Below are positions 12,492 through 24,317 of a stretch of 64,000 bases of DNA, piece by piece. A program made the translations under genes and the position numbers. How positions within the stretch are numbered: position 1 is the first letter of the stretch; every line of letters begins with the position of its first letter. A model generated the notes under the pieces. It had not been told where the DNA came from. It did not search any database and was given only the letters and a program-made list of their open reading frames with translations. Source of the stretch: Congeria kusceri (taxonomy: Eukaryota > Mollusca > Bivalvia > Myida > Dreissenidae); the NCBI GenBank assembly GCA_027627225.1, contig CM051034.1:6688858-6752857 (forward strand). Direction: 5' to 3'.

Positions 12492-12795
12492 CAATGTGGG
12501 GAATGTTAGGAACAATGTGGGGAATGTTAGGAACAATGTGGGGAATGTTAGGAACAATGTGGGGAATGTTAGAAACAATGTGGAGAATGTTAGGAACAAT
12601 GTGGAGAATGTTAGGAACAATGTGGGGAATGTTAGGAACAATGTGGGGAATGTTAGGAACAATGTGGGGAATGTTAGGAACAATGTGGGGAATGTTAGAA
12701 ACAATGTGGGGAATGTTAGGAACAATGTGGGGAATGTTAGGAACAATGTGGGGAATGTTAGGAACAATGTGGGGAATGTTAGGAACAATGTGGGG
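12492..12795. repeat. 21-bp minisatellite, 14.5 copies (copy 1)
   Basis: Units of 21 bp, CAATGTGGGGAATGTTAGGA plus A. Because 21 is a multiple of three and the unit has no stop in four frames, it is open on both strands and mimics repeat proteins. The flanks do not extend any frame convincingly, so I treat it as non-coding. Confidence 0.95.
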
Positions 12796-14009
12796 TTTTG
12801 TACCATCTGAAACATTTCTTTTGAATGCCACATTCATATCTGGTTACTTTATTGTTGTCTAAGCACATTGAAATGCCTTAGATTATTTTGCTGTACATGT
12901 ATTTATAAAGATGTGTGCATTTCAATATAGGGCCAACCTTAAAAAATTGTTTGCAACTGCATACCCAAGGTTGCCGGTAACGGGTAGGTAGGTAGGCAAA
13001 TTTTAGTTTTTAATGCAAATTTATAATTCATCCATTTAGCATCAAGATATAGCGCATAACACAGACATTGCTTTTGATAATATAATCAAGTGTCTGTTGA
13101 TATAACCAGAGCTTGCTTAGCAATCATCTTTAATTACACAATGAATGCTGACAAACAGCCCATTGTTTTCACAAGTTTGATAAAACATGATTTGCATTTT
13201 GATATGGCCTATTATACAGCGTTTTTTCTCACCACTTTGGGAATGGTACCGGTACCGGTCAAATTGGGAAAATTAGCGGCGTTTTCAGCCAAATTGGGAA
13301 TTTTACCACTTTCATTAAAAACTGTTGAAAAGGATGTACAAACAGCTAGTTACAAAAAAAAAACTATACTATTTGTTCCATATATATTTTAACTTACATT
13401 CAACTCTGACTATGGTTTTATATGCCGTGCTTGTGGGTATCAAACTGCACAACTTGCCCAAGAGACACAAGTTTGCTCATGGACTCGACACTGACAATGC
13501 CTGTGTCAATGTTTGACAGAACATAAACAAAATTACTAGTATCTTCCGCCATTAATGACTGTTGTGGATCCATACTTTCTGCTTTGCCATAAAAGCCATA
13601 GCTAGATAAAGGATTGCATCTCTGAATGTTTTTTTTGTGGATAGTATTCATATTATGAATTGCCATGTCTCATCAATGACACTCGCGAAAACGCATTACA
13701 GTTCAGCTGGCTCCATTCTCGCACGCAATGTATAACTGATAACAGTAACCAATCGAAACAGCACCACCAAACCTTGTAGCGGTTACTTCCCCTAGCTGTT
13801 AACAGTAACTGATTTGAGCTGTGCGTGGAGGTTTACGCTTGGGTAAAACAAAAGTACAATACAGGAGCATCGCCGATCTTTTCAGGGTCTTTATTTTGGG
13901 ATTTTGGGAATTTTTTAACTTCAAATTGGGAAAAATGGTCAGAAAATCGGATTGGGAATGGTACCGTTTTCCGGTACCGACTTTATATAGAGGAAAAACG
14001 CTGAATATA
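12796..14009. other. Non-coding stretch with GGGAATGGTACCGG motifs (repeated at 23104-24317)
   Basis: Two places (about 13235-13310 and 13890-13990) carry phrases such as AAATTGGGAAAA and GGGAATGGTACCG related to the 58-bp minisatellite unit, suggesting that the minisatellite grew from an older dispersed repeat. No gene was seen. Confidence 0.5.
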
Positions 14010-15253
14010 TGTGGTTTTATTTTAAATCACTTCAATACTTATGGAGTTATGCACTGCACAAGAAATTAAACTGAAGGGCAATAACTCCATAAATATTGAA
14101 GAAAGAGTTATGGTCCTTGTACTCTGCTCTTCCTCTCAATGTCCTCTATCAATATATGTGGTGTTATTTTAAATTCCTTCAATACTAAGGTAGAAATTAC
14201 CTGCACAAAAGAAATAAAAGGGTAATAACTCCATTAATATTGAAGAAAGAGTTGTGGTCCTTGTGCTCTGCACTTCCTCTCATTGTCATTTAACATTGTA
14301 AAAAGTTTTATTTGAATCTCTTACTAATGGAGTTGTGCTCTGCACAAGAAAATAAAACAAAGGGCAATAACTCTGTAAATAAAGAAGAGTTGAGGTCCTT
14401 GTACTCTGCACTTCCTCTCATTGTCCTCTATCATTATATGAAGTTTCATTAAAATCCCTTCAATACAAATGGCGTTATGCTCTGCACAAGAAAATTAAAC
14501 AAAGGACAAGAACTCCGTAAATACTGAAGAAAGAGTTATGGTCCTTGTGCTCGGTACTTCCTCTTATTGTCCTCTATAATTATATGAAGTTTCATTTGAA
14601 TCCCTACAATACTTATTGAGTTATGCTCCACACAAGAAAAGTAATGCTTGACATAAGGAAATAAAACAAAGGGCAATAATCCCATAAATATTGAAGAAAG
14701 AGTTGTGGACCTTGTGCTCTGTACTTTTTCATTGTCCTCTATTATTATATGAAGTTTCATTTGAATCCCTTCAATACTAATGGAGTTACGCTCTGCACAA
14801 GAAAATTAAACAAAGGGCAATAACTCCGTAACATAGAAGAAAGAATTATGGTCCTTGAGCTCTGCACTTTCTCTCCTTGTCCTCTATCATTATATGAAGT
14901 TTCATCTGAATCCCTTCAATACTAATGGAGTTATGCTCTGCACAAAAAAATCAATGCTTCACATAAGGAAATAAAACAAAGGGCAATAACTTTGTAAATA
15001 TTGAAGAGAGTTATGGTCCTTGTGCTCTGCACTTTTTCTTACTGTCCTCTATCATTATATGAAGTTGCGTTTGAATCCCTTCAATACTAATGGATTTATG
15101 CATTGCACAAGACAGTTAAACAAAGGGCAATAACTCTGTAAATGTTGAAGAAAGAGTTGTGGTCCTTGTACTCTGCACTTCATCTCAAGTCCCTCTATCA
15201 TTATATGAAATTTCATTTGAATCCCTGCAATACAAATGGAGTTATGCTCCGCA
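14010..15253 (+). mobile_element. Helentron/pearl-like element with ~130-165-bp repeats, truncated at 3' end (copy 1)
   Basis: About eight units with AAAGGGCAATAACTCC, AAGAAAGAGTTATGGTCCTT, GTCCTCTATCATTATATGAA and GTTTCATTTGAATCCCTTCA. It breaks off at GCTCCGCAC, where the large duplication junction lies, and so lacks the 3' hairpin found in copy 2. Confidence 0.65.
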
Positions 15254-15576
15254 CCATAATTACATTGAATTATTTTGCACTGACCAATGAATTTCTAACT
15301 GAAATGCATTCATTTTACCTCCATACATTTTGGACTGAGTGTAACTTTACACCCATAATTTCTAGATATAGTGTACATTTACCCTCGACACCAAAAATTT
15401 ATCTGGAGTGTTGTTTCGCAGTGACATCTCAGGAACTAACAACTCGAATTCGATAAAACATAAAATGCATCACTACCAAGAGGATATGTGCATATTGTCA
15501 AGTCGTTGTGGTCTGATGATTTTTGAGGGAGTTATTGCCCTTTAATACAGGCTATATTAATAGGATATTTCCATTT

Positions 15577-17397
15577 AAGCCTTCTATCCCTGTCCCGAGC
15601 ATAATTTTGTCTAGCATGGAAGTAATTTTAAAAAACTTGGCACAAGTGTTGAGCATGGGGAGACGGTGTGTCGCGTGCAAGAACCAGGTCCCTAAGTCCA
15701 AGGTCAAGGTCACACTTAAAGATAACAATTTAAGCCATAGACCCTGTCCGGAGCATTATTTTGTATAGCATGGAATGAATTTCAAATAACTTGGCACAAG
15801 TGTTGAGCATGATGAGACGGTGTGTTGCGCACAAGAACTTGGTGCCTAGGTCCAAGGTTAAGGTCAAACTTAAAGGTCTAATTTAAGAATTTAAGCCATA
15901 GACCCTGCCCGGAGCATAATATTGTCCAGCATGGAAGGAATTTCAAATAACTTGACTGAAGTATTGAGCTTGGTGAGACGGTGTGTCGCTCGCAAGTACC
16001 AGATCCCTAGGTCCAAGGTTAAGGTCACACTTAAAGGTCAAAGATAAGAATTTAAGCCTTCTATCCCTGTCCCGAGCATAATTTTGTCTAGCATGGAAGT
16101 AATTTTAAAAATCTTGGCACAAGTGTTGAGCATGGGGAGACGGTGTGTCGCGTGCAAGAACCAGGTCCCTAAGTCCAAGGTCAAGGTCACACTTAAAGAT
16201 AACAATTTAAGCCATAGACCCTGTCCGGAGCATTATTTTGTATAGCATGGAATGAATTTCAAATAACTTGGCACAAGTGTTGAGCATGATGAGACGGTGT
16301 GTCGTGCGCACGAACCAGGTCCCGAGGTCAAGGTCACACTTAAAGGTGAATGGTCATTTAAGCCATAGATCTGTCTGAAGCATAATTTTGTCCAGCATGG
16401 AAATTGTTTTAACTAAGTGCAAAGCATGGTGTGTCGGTGTGTTGTGCGCAAGAACCAGGTCCCTTTGTATAATGTCAAAGTCACACTCAAACGTCAAAGG
16501 TCAAATATAAGAATTCAAGCCATAGACCATGTCCGGAGCATAATGTTGTCCAGCAGGGAAGGATTTTCAAACAACCTGTTTTAATTGTCGCATGCAAGAA
16601 CCAGGTGCCTTGGTCCAAGGTCAAGGTCACACTTTAAGGTCAAGTATATGTATATATGTTCAGAATCTTGTCCAGGCAATAACTCTGTCCAGCATTGAAG
16701 GATTTTCAAATAACTTGGCAGAAGTGATAACCATTATTAGACCCGCAAAAACTAGGTCCAAGGTCAAAGGTCAATTATAAGAATTAAGTCCATGGATTCT
16801 GTCTGGAGCATAATTTTGTCCAGCATGAACATTTTTCAAATAACTTTGCAGAAGTGGTAAGCATTATGAGACGGCATGTGGCGTTCAAGAACCAGGTCTG
16901 TAGCTGAAAGGTCAAGGTCATTAATTAAGGTCAAATAATTTTCCAGAGCATACTATTGTCATACATGCATGGATTTTCATATAAATTGGCAGAAATGATC
17001 ACAATCACCAGATAATGTGTTGCATGCACAAATGTGGCTTGTAAAGTTAGTGAATCACTTCCCTCAATTCAGGAGTGTGCAAAGCATAATTCAAAAATAA
17101 TAAAAGGCATTTTATTGATTTTTGCACAGACTGAACTAAGATAGCAAGAGTAAGTGAAGCATAATTGCCTTACAGTTTTAATTACTACCCTTGATTGATT
17201 TTTTGTCAGGACTAAAACTATTTTGTGATATCCAAATTACTTCACACAATAAAAGAATACATTAGCAGAAAGTAAAATATAAAAGGACAATTCTCTTTTT
17301 GCAAAATTATTTGTATGCATACAGATAAAGCTGTGCCATGTAGAAATGGCTGCATAGGTGGGGGCATCCGTGTCTGTGGACACATTTCTGGTTTTAA
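15577..17397 (-). mobile_element. Copy 2 of the ~155-bp repeat element, 3' end missing
   Basis: Same internal units and the same minus-strand 5' end (near 17365-17390) as 5041-7090. The 3' hairpin end is gone because copy 2 of the large duplication was deleted between the equivalents of 3525 and 5745. It has extra units from an unequal exchange at about 15826. Confidence 0.65.
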
Positions 17398-17652
17398 CTG
17401 CTTTGGGAATGGGTCCAGTACCTATAAATTGGGAATTTCATTTCGTGAATTCTTGCTTATTGGGAATTATTCAAGAAAGTAATTAAATTAATGAATTACT
17501 TAAACTTTTTTTTTTGGGGGGGGGGGGGGGGTTTAATTTGGTATTTCAAATGTTCATCTATAATCATTCTTGATTTACAACTTAGATTCACATTTACTTT
17601 GTATTAAGGATTTGGTTACTTCAGATTTGGGAATTTGTTCATTCCAGTTGGG

Positions 17653-18420
17653 AAAAAAACACCTTAGTTGGCATTGGGAATGGGTCCTTTTACCGGACCC
17701 TGTGAAATAAGGAAACAGACCTTAGTTGGCATCGGAAATGGGTCCTTTTACCAGACCCTGTGAAATAAGGAAAAACACCTTAGTTGGCATTGGGAATGGG
17801 TCCTTTTACCGGACCCTGTGAAATAAGGAAAAACACCTTAGTTGGCATTGCAAATGGGTCCTCTTACAGGACCCTGTGAAATAAGGAAAAACACCTTAGT
17901 TGGAATTGGGAATGGGTCCTTTTACCAGGGTCCTTTTACCGGACCTTGTGAAATAAGGAAAAACGCCTTAGTTGGCATTGGAAATGGGTCCTTTTACCAG
18001 ACCCTGTGAAATAAGGAAAAACACCTTAGTTGGCATTGGGAATGGGTCCTTTTACCGGACCCTGTGAAATAAGGAAAAACACCTTAGTTGGCATTGCAAA
18101 TGGGTCCTTTTACCCGACCCTGTGAAATAAGGAAAAACACCTTAGTTGGAATTGGGAATGGGTCCTTTTACCGGACCTTGTGAAATAAAAGGAAAAACAC
18201 CTTAGTTGGCATTGGGAATGGGTCCTTTTACCAGACCCTGTGAAATAAGGAAAAACACCTTAGTTGGAATTGGGAATGGGTCCTTTTACAGGACCCTGTG
18301 AAATAAGGAAAAACACCTTAGTTGGGCATTGGGAATGGGTCCTTTTACCGGACCCTGTGAAATAAGGAAAAACACCTTAGTTGGCATTGGAAATTTGTCC
18401 TTTTACCGGACCCTGTGAAA
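17653..18420. repeat. 58-bp minisatellite, about 13 copies (copy 2)
   Basis: Second copy of the array at 7346-8113, unit for unit, offset 10307. The unit order, including the odd partial unit, is preserved, so the array was copied as part of the large duplication rather than grown separately. Confidence 0.95.
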
Positions 18421-19661
18421 AATATCTGGATCCTTGAAGCCCAATTTTTCACTACTAATGTATTGAAATTCTCGTAATGGTTTTAAAATTTGCATTTCTC
18501 CTAAAAAAAGACAATAAAAATTGACATTTGAGATTCAAACAGTTGAGTTTATTAGACCATATTCACAGTATAATTATCATATGTTTCGCAGTATAATTAG
18601 CATATGTAACATAAACCTGTAACAAGTAACTTCTCAATTACAAAGTACAAATAAAGCATGTCATATTGGAGCCCTAGCATTGCACATCTCCCATCAAAAG
18701 CCTGTCCCACGCCTCGGCTTGCTTGGTTGGTTAATTACTGCTGCAACTCAGGTGGCAATATGGCCTGAGAGATACTGCCATTTGAATGAGAGATACTGCC
18801 ATTTGAATGAGAGATACTGCCATTTGAATGACTTCTGGAAATAAATGCATATGATTTTTTTTATCTTAGGCCAAAGAAAAATATCTTAGGTTCAGATGTC
18901 ACTACATATTTTTTTTGCTTCAACTCCAAATTACCATTTTGCTTTAAGACAACATCCCATTAAATCTGACTCGGCAATTGTTTACTAAATCCTTGGGGTT
19001 TTTCCCCTTCAGAAATACTTGGTTGTGAAACCTGATTCTAACATGATACTCGCTAATTTTTCTATAGACAAAGAACAAAATGATCGTTGTTAAACTACCA
19101 TAAACAACGCAAAAAGAAGTCCAGATTCTGTGAGGAACATAATAAAAAGTAGTTCCAATTACAAATGCAAAAATATATGTCAGATCATGTTAAAATCGAA
19201 ATAATTTTCGCATTATTGTTGTTTATTGGCCAATAAACAACTCTTTGTTGTTCTGATGCGTGGCTATTAAACAACTCGAGCTAACGCCCTTGTGGTTTAA
19301 TTCCTACTCATCTGAACTCCAAATCGGTGTTTATTGGTCGATAAACAACAATAAATTGAGAATTATTTTTTAAATCACTAATATTTTTCCTTGGCCTAAA
19401 CATTGTATAAAATATTTGTAAATACAGTAATAATAAAAAATGCCTAGGTTCAATAAAATTTTGAAAGACGCCAAGTGTTGTTTTTTTGTACAATATATAA
19501 AAATGTGGGTGGAGGGATTGATAAATTTAAAAAAAAAAAAATTGTTTTCATTATGTACTAAAAAGTATATTTTACCTTCCACCATGGGGGGGTAGAACCT
19601 CTCCTTGAGAAGGGAGGTTCTTCCCCCCCTACCCCCCCAGGAGTTTGTTAAAACTGCACAT

Positions 19662-19742
19662 GGTCGGAGCGGTATTTGAACCCACACCTGGAGTTCCCCA
19701 AACCTCTCAAGTCCACTGCACTAACCACTGTGCTATAGAGGC
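19662..19742 (-). tRNA. tRNA-Ser(TGA)-like sequence, probably SINE head or pseudogene (copy 2)
   Basis: Identical copy of 9355-9435 inside the large duplication. It shows the same A-box-like, TGA loop and B-box-like parts and the same unpaired acceptor ends. Confidence 0.5.
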
Positions 19743-19913
19743 TTATGCTGGTTGTTGCACGAAACATTTATTTATCCTTTCAATTAAATATAACTGTTAA
19801 AAAAAATCACCTGACCTGGACTATGGTCACTTATTACCAAGTCCAAGTCATGATTGCTATATTTACAGCTCATTCTATCCAAATAATCCCTTTTAATACC
19901 AATGAAACCACAA

Positions 19914-19979
19914 GCCAGAGTGGTGTAGTGGATAGAGCCGCGGACTACGGAGCTGTGGGACTGGAGCTCAAATACCGGT
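19914..19979 (+). tRNA. tRNA-like sequence (copy 2)
   Basis: Second copy of 9607-9672, offset 10307, with the same A-box-like and B-box-like parts. Confidence 0.4.
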
Positions 19980-20305
19980 ATAACCTTACAATTCTTTCCT
20001 TGTTCATTTCAATGTATAATGATGTATTTCAGATGAAAAGATACAATATATGTTTAAAAAATGTTATTAAATGAAAAAAAACAACAACATTACAATGTAT
20101 ACCATACGTCTGAATGTCCTGCATTGCAAAAATAATCATAACCATAATGAAATCGATTAAAAAAATGCACAAACTTAGAATTCCCCCCCCAAAAAAAAAA
20201 TTCATTTTCATATTATTTTTACATTTTGTTAAATATTAAGTGTAGTGTTTTTTTATGATTCTTACTGGTTTTTACCAAAATGTATGACATGGAATACATA
20301 TAGCT

Positions 20306-20547
20306 AACAAGACGCTGTGTTCCATAAACACACATGTCCCCAGTTGGGGCTGGACAGCCCATTTGAATTATTATTATTTATTACAAGTCCAAATTAGTTA
20401 AAGGTCAAAGTGAGGTTGGGTGGTATGGGTGGATTAGGAATGGACCTAAGCAACAACTGTGTAAGTATCCAAGTGTTGTAGTAAGCCATGTTGGTGGTTG
20501 ACACACACAGCAAAATCTAGTTTAACCAAGTAATTGCCGATTTGCTT
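20306..20547 (+). mobile_element. Family R element fragment (copy 2)
   Basis: Duplicate of 9999-10240 within the large tandem duplication, with the same AACAAGACGCTGT start and the same two small hairpins. Confidence 0.6.
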
Positions 20548-21901
20548 ATTCTAACTGCAAATGACACACTGGTTAGGAAAAACGTCGGACCTCCAGTTTT
20601 ACGAAAGGGTAACGCAACGCACAGCCTCCCGCTTAAACCTAAGTATTCAATGTTTGTATTTCTCCCATTTTCCAAAAAATCTTTTCAAGCGACTGCCTTT
20701 ACAGAACTCCCTCATTTGTCCCCAATACATGTTATTGATTTAAATAAGAAAATATACGCAAATGTAAAAGTTAAGCCTTTTACAGATTTACTTATAAATG
20801 AAATTTTGTCCAAAACAAGACAAAAATACATAATTTGCACACAGTAAGCTACTTTCTTACAGTTTATCCCAACGAATAACTGATGTTAGCCTTCTTATGA
20901 ATTTTCCAAACAAAATCTTCATTACAAATGCGTGAACAAACACAAATGAGTTAGTTTTGAAATATAACGAGCATGGCTCCCGTTGCTGATACAACATATG
21001 GCCTCCAAAACATTTTGTCCAACATTATTGTACTTGTAACATGACACGCCTAATTATTTCTATAGTCACAGATTGATATTAACTTTTGATCATTTTTGCA
21101 AACTGTTTGATGGACCGTTATGTGTTGAAAAATCTTTCAAACAAGTTCTTGATTACTTCAAACAATTCCACGTGTGTGTATAATGTATACTAAATAAAAA
21201 GTTATTATTTATTTATTACATAATGACGTTTATGTTGTAAATTTAATTTTATTTGTTACGATTACATGATAATTTTACTGGCAACTAATATGAATAATGA
21301 TGGCGTCATATTTAATCGTCGATTTTTTCCAAAAGATTTCAGGTGGTGTCATTTGCTCAGTTCGCACGAAAACCAACAAAAATCTCCTTAAACTAATACC
21401 AATTCCCATAAACCATGCTGACAAAGTCAGTGTTTTTTAGGCCCAATTTGAGGCAGAAATTGGGGCCCCCATTTCCTGCTTAATAAGTATATATTTTTCC
21501 CCTATATTTGCCTTAAAATTGCCCTCAGAATATAAGCTTTATTTAAAAATAAAAATTGACCAAAATTGGACAAAAATCAAGATAGAGGAATTTTCGTAAA
21601 CAATCCAAGCAACAAACCCAGTTAGTGCATACTATGTTATTATTTGTAGCAAAACAATTTATGTACGTTTTGTAACCAAGTAGAATATACACTTTTTCCA
21701 TAAAATTCCCCATCTGAAGGGCCCCGCCACCTTTCCCCAAAAGGTGAAAAAACACAGAAAGTAAAAGCCAAGTTGATACCTGAGAATAGGTATCAACGTT
21801 TTGACAATTACCTACGCGCAGTCCTTTGAACTGTTGGGGTCTGAAAAGCCCGACTGCGGCCTTTTCCACCAGCTTGCGTGTGTTTTCGCCGGTTCCCGCT
21901 G

Positions 21902-22557
21902 TTATACACCGCAACTAGGCACAGGCTTATAGACCGCAACTAGGCACAGGCTTATAGACCGCAACTAGGCACAGGCTTATAGACCGCAACTAGGCACAGG
22001 CTTATACACCGCAACTAGGCACAGGCTTATACACCGCAACTAGGCACAGGCATATACACCGCAACTAGGCACAGGCTTATACACCGCAACTAGGCACAGG
22101 CTTATACACCGCAACTAGGCACAGGCTTATACACCGCAACTAGGCACAGGCTTATACACCGCAACTAGGCACAGGCTTATACACCGCAACTAGGCACAGG
22201 CTTATACACCGCAACTAGGCACAGGCTTATACACCGCAACTAGGCACAGGCTTATACACCGCAACTTGGCACAGGCTTATACACCGCAACTAGGCACAGG
22301 CTTATACACCGCAACTAGGCACAGGCTTATACACCGCAACTAGGCACAGGCTTATACACCGCAACTAGGCACAGGCTTATACACCGCAACTAGGCACAGG
22401 CTTATACACCGCAACTAGGCACAGGCTTATACACCGCAACTAGGCACAGGCTTATACACCGCAACTAGGCACAGGCTTATACACCGCAACTAGGCACAGG
22501 CTTATACACCGCAACTAGGCACAGGCTTATACACCGCAACTAGGCACAGGCTTATAC
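21902..22557. repeat. 25-bp minisatellite, about 26 copies (copy 2)
   Basis: Same length and same positions of variant units as 11594-12249. Equal copy number in both arrays is notable, because an array this uniform would be expected to change length quickly. Confidence 0.97.
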
Positions 22558-22568
22558 GAGCGTGGAAA

Positions 22569-22750
22569 TATAATGTATATATACTCAGTGCCTACATAAT
22601 GTATATATACTCAGTGCCTATATAACGTATATATACTCAGTGCCTATATAATGTATGTATACTCAGTGCCTATATAATGTATGTATACTCAGTGCCTATA
22701 TAATGTATGTATACTCAGTGCCTATATAATGTATGTATACTCAGTGCCTA
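22569..22750. repeat. 26-bp minisatellite, 7 copies (copy 2)
   Basis: Copy of 12261-12442, offset 10308, with the same order of variant units. Confidence 0.95.
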
Positions 22751-22799
22751 CCGGTACTTCTTAAATGCCACGGTCACCTACTGTTTGGTGTGTTGGCAT

Positions 22800-23103
22800 C
22801 AATGTGGGGAATGTTAGGAACAATGTGGGGAATGTTAGGAACAATGTGGGGAATGTTAGGAACAATGTGGGGAATGTTAGAAACAATGTGGAGAATGTTA
22901 GGAACAATGTGGAGAATGTTAGGAACAATGTGGGGAATGTTAGGAACAATGTGGGGAATGTTAGGAACAATGTGGGGAATGTTAGGAACAATGTGGGGAA
23001 TGTTAGAAACAATGTGGGGAATGTTAGGAACAATGTGGGGAATGTTAGGAACAATGTGGGGAATGTTAGGAACAATGTGGGGAATGTTAGGAACAATGTG
23101 GGG
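22800..23103. repeat. 21-bp minisatellite, 14.5 copies (copy 2)
   Basis: Copy of 12492-12795, offset 10308, with the same variant units (GGAGAATG, TTAGAAAC) in the same places. Confidence 0.95.
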
Positions 23104-24317
23104 TTTTGTACCATCTGAAACATTTCTTTTGAATGCCACATTCATATCTGGTTACTTTATTGTTGTCTAAGCACATTGAAATGCCTTAGATTATTTTGCT
23201 GTACATGTATTTATAAAGATGTGTGCATTTCAATATAGGGCCAACCTTAAAAAATTGTTTGCAACTGCATACCCAAGGTTGCCGGTAACGGGTAGGTAGG
23301 TAGGCAAATTTTAGTTTTTAATGCAAATTTATAATTCATCCATTTAGCATCAAGATATAGCGCATAACACAGACATTGCTTTTGATAATATAATCAAGTG
23401 TCTGTTGATATAACCAGAGCTTGCTTAGCAATCATCTTTAATTACACAATGAATGCTGACAAACAGCCCATTGTTTTCACAAGTTTGATAAAACATGATT
23501 TGCATTTTGATATGGCCTATTATACAGCGTTTTTTCTCACCACTTTGGGAATGGTACCGGTACCGGTCAAATTGGGAAAATTAGCGGCGTTTTCAGCCAA
23601 ATTGGGAATTTTACCACTTTCATTAAAAACTGTTGAAAAGGATGTACAAACAGCTAGTTACAAAAAAAAAACTATACTATTTGTTCCATATATATTTTAA
23701 CTTACATTCAACTCTGACTATGGTTTTATATGCCGTGCTTGTGGGTATCAACCTGCACAACTTGCCCAAGAGACACAAGTTTGCTCATGGACTCGACACT
23801 GACAATGCCTGTGTCAATGTTTGACAGAACATAAACAAAATTACTAGTATCTTCCGCCATTAATGACTGTTGTGGATCCATACTTTCTGCTTTGCCATAA
23901 AAGCCATAGCTAGATAAAGGATTGCATCTCTGAATGTTTTTTTTGTGGATAGTATTCATATTATGAATTGCCATGTCTCATCAATGACACTCGCGAAAAC
24001 GCATTACAGTTCAGCTGGCTCCATTCTCGCACGCAATGTATAACTGATAACAGTAACCAATCGAAACAGCACCACCAAACCTTGTAGCGGTTACTTCCCC
24101 TAGCTGTTAACAGTAACTGATTTGAGCTGTGCGTGGAGGTTTACGCTTGGGTAAAACAAAAGTACAATACAGGAGCATCGCCGATCTTTTCAGGGTCTTT
24201 ATTTTGGGATTTTGGGAATTTTTTAACTTCAAATTGGGAAAAATGGTCAGAAAATCGGATTGGGAATGGTACCGTTTTCCGGTACCGACTTTATATAGAG
24301 GAAAAACGCTGAATATA

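Larger units (their letters stand above)
3201..15253. repeat. Tandem segmental duplication, copy 1 (about 12 kb)
   Basis: The block 3201-15253 is repeated directly downstream. The sequence at 15253 switches from GCTCCGCAC to the sequence found at 3201 (offset 12052), runs to 15576, then jumps to the equivalent of 5745, and from 15826 follows 5521 onward at offset 10305-10308 up to about 25556. Differences noticed in roughly 9.7 kb are few: for example A5807/T16112, G8830/A19137, G9559/C19866, A13444/C23752, C15042/T25350, plus length changes in a poly-G near 7205 and a poly-C near 11157. Either a very recent duplication or an assembly duplication. Confidence 0.9.

Noticed and set aside
12425..12862. 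Long open frames on both strands with heptapeptide repeats (WGMLGTM, NNVGNVR, PTLFLTF, HIVPNIP)
   Set aside because: They are by-products of a 21-bp minisatellite that has no stop codons in four frames; no start, splice or flanking coding support. The same applies to 22733-23170.
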